From positions 47,678-111,677 of the forward strand of contig JAUWMI010000007.1 of NCBI GenBank assembly GCA_030613245.1: 64,000 nucleotides of DNA. Direction: 5' to 3'. The translations under genes and the position numbers were made by a program. The DNA comes from Candidatus Sumerlaeota bacterium (lineage in GTDB: Bacteria; Sumerlaeota; Sumerlaeia; MWCT01; JAUWMI01). This document shows, piece after piece, positions 63,087-64,000 of this stretch; within the stretch, counting starts at the first letter, position 1, and every line of letters begins with the position of its first letter. The notes under the pieces are model-generated. The model was not told the DNA's origin. It worked only from the letters and a program-made list of their open reading frames with translations, and ran no database searches.

Positions 63087-64000
63087 ATGCATCTTCTCTG
63101 CTTCAGGTTGGCCGCAGTGTTTCGATTGCTCAGCTGTCTGAAGCTGCCGCACAGAAAACGATACTACCTGTCCTGCATTTTCGGCCTGTCAGCTTTATTC
63201 TGCCTGCTTCTCACCGGTCTCGTATCTGCCAATGATACAAACACAACGCCGACGTACTTCATTCGGCTGAATGCGCCGGGCAATACCTTCTTTGTTGATC
63301 AGGCCATTCACGCCGAGATCTTCTTTCCTGGTTCGCATCTAGGTCGGCAACAGATTGTTTCAATTCTCAAAGATGCCCACAATCGTGCGCTTCGATATAA
63401 AACTCTGCTGCCAGAGCCTGCACATTCACGATATATAGTGGACGAAATTGGCTGCCTGCCGCCTGGCTACTACACATACATTGTCAAGCAAGAGGAAACT
63501 GGCAAGCCCGGGCAGCCTGCATTTACCAAGATTGCCGTAATCCGGCGCGCACCAGAGCTCCCACCAGATAATAACCCCTATGGGATAGATGCATTCTTAA
63601 GCTGGCGGTTGAAGCACTCGGAAGACGTGCAGCTAGCGGCCAGCCTGATTCGTAAAGCCGGGGTTGGGTGGGTCAGAGACCGAATGTCCTGGGCGCAAAT
63701 GCAGGCCGCGCCGGATACTCTTGATGTAAGACACTATCGCGCATTTGACGCGCTGCAACACAACGCCGGACTCCGGATTCTTCAAGTGTTTCACGACTGT
63801 GCCATCTGGGCATCCTCCGCCGTGACAGGTAATGAAGAGTCTCGGATGCACTCTGCACCAGCAAATACCATGCATGCCTATAACTTCTTCAAGCGCGTGG
63901 CCAGAGAGTTTGCTGAAGTCTGTGATTACTGGGAAGTCTGGAATGAAATGGATGTTCCGGTATTCTTCCTTGGAACTGCCGATGAATACGCTGCGATTCT
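63087..64000 (+). CDS. Secreted glycoside hydrolase-like protein, C-terminus beyond the window
   Basis: 304 codons are present, open at the right edge. A positively charged start and hydrophobic helix at about 29-48 form a signal anchor. A beta-rich domain (about 55-155) comes first. From 165 the pattern is a TIM-barrel clan A hydrolase: RDRMSWAQMQ, then Asn286-Glu287 in YWEVWNEMDVP, the likely acid/base residue. Clan GH-A families such as GH39, GH5 or GH42 share this NE motif; the family cannot be fixed from the fragment. The ATG is 4 bp after gmhA, so it is probably in the same transcript. Confidence 0.7.
   Translation, partial: MHLLCFRLAAVFRLLSCLKLPHRKRYYLSCIFGLSALFCLLLTGLVSANDTNTTPTYFIRLNAPGNTFFVDQAIHAEIFFPGSHLGRQQIVSILKDAHNRALRYKTLLPEPAHSRYIVDEIGCLPPGYYTYIVKQEETGKPGQPAFTKIAVIRRAPELPPDNNPYGIDAFLSWRLKHSEDVQLAASLIRKAGVGWVRDRMSWAQMQAAPDTLDVRHYRAFDALQHNAGLRILQVFHDCAIWASSAVTGNEESRMHSAPANTMHAYNFFKRVAREFAEVCDYWEVWNEMDVPVFFLGTADEYAAI

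Overview
The window looks like chromosome from an uncultured Gram-negative bacterium. An outer membrane is implied by ADP-heptose synthesis genes (hldE, gmhA), MlaD/MlaF-type lipid-transport proteins, an AsmA-like protein, a lipoprotein parvulin chaperone and an O-antigen-type ABC ATPase. Two PilZ proteins and PilT point to c-di-GMP signalling and type IV pili. GlnD implies PII-type nitrogen control, hemL the C5 tetrapyrrole route, and the split gcvPA/gcvPB form suggests a lineage outside the classical gamma-proteobacteria. The phylum cannot be fixed from this stretch alone; deep-branching candidate phyla of the PVC/FCB neighbourhood or deltaproteobacterial relatives are guesses. Gene density is high, codon use looks uniform by eye, and I see no rRNA, tRNA, prophage, transposase or CRISPR array.

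Layout. 1-1.75 kb (+): end of a coiled-coil protein, zapA, recA. 1.8-18 kb (-): a kinase-fold phosphotransferase, PilZ/ChrA/UPF0178/glycosyltransferase cluster, alpha/beta hydrolase, HD protein, lysA, recD2, a second glycosyltransferase, a mlaF-zinc ribbon-mlaD operon lacking mlaE, and a third glycosyltransferase. 18.2-24.5 kb (+): pgk, hemL, a Na/Pi cotransporter fused to PhoU, a YqaA-like membrane protein, and a PilZ protein with a cysteine-rich N-terminus. 24.8-31.9 kb (-): glycine cleavage operon gcvT-gcvH-gcvPA-gcvPB, ilvD, a sirtuin with an unusual zinc site. 32-35 kb (+): a secreted protein with a dockerin-like Ca loop and a double-parvulin lipoprotein. 35.2-41 kb (-): a tightly packed run queE-recX-NHL protein-B12 radical SAM-polysaccharide ABC ATPase-GATase-like protein. 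41.3-44.6 kb (+): a large AsmA-like protein. 44.7-47.6 kb (-): pilT and recN. 47.8-50.7 kb (+): DUF4870 protein, an unrecognised 336-aa helical protein with a structured leader, and a divergent YchF-family NTPase. 50.9-53.7 kb (-): glnD. 54.2-55.2 kb (+): orphan MoxR ATPase. 55.4-56.3 kb (-): truB. 56.6-64 kb (+): MFS transporter, then DegT aminotransferase, ribD, udk, hldE, gmhA and the start of a secreted glycoside hydrolase.

Most genes are housekeeping. The unusual material is in the gaps and in particular proteins: a family of three 28-bp palindromes with GTAGGG-type ends (32.2, 50.8, 55.3 kb), a widespread CTTCGACAAGCTCA-type repeat, the mla locus without its permease, an ABC exporter ATPase without its permease but next to a B12-radical SAM enzyme, the sirtuin, and the 336-aa unknown. 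I found no clear defence, mobile or secondary-metabolite system. Functions come from motif recognition by eye. No database search was run.
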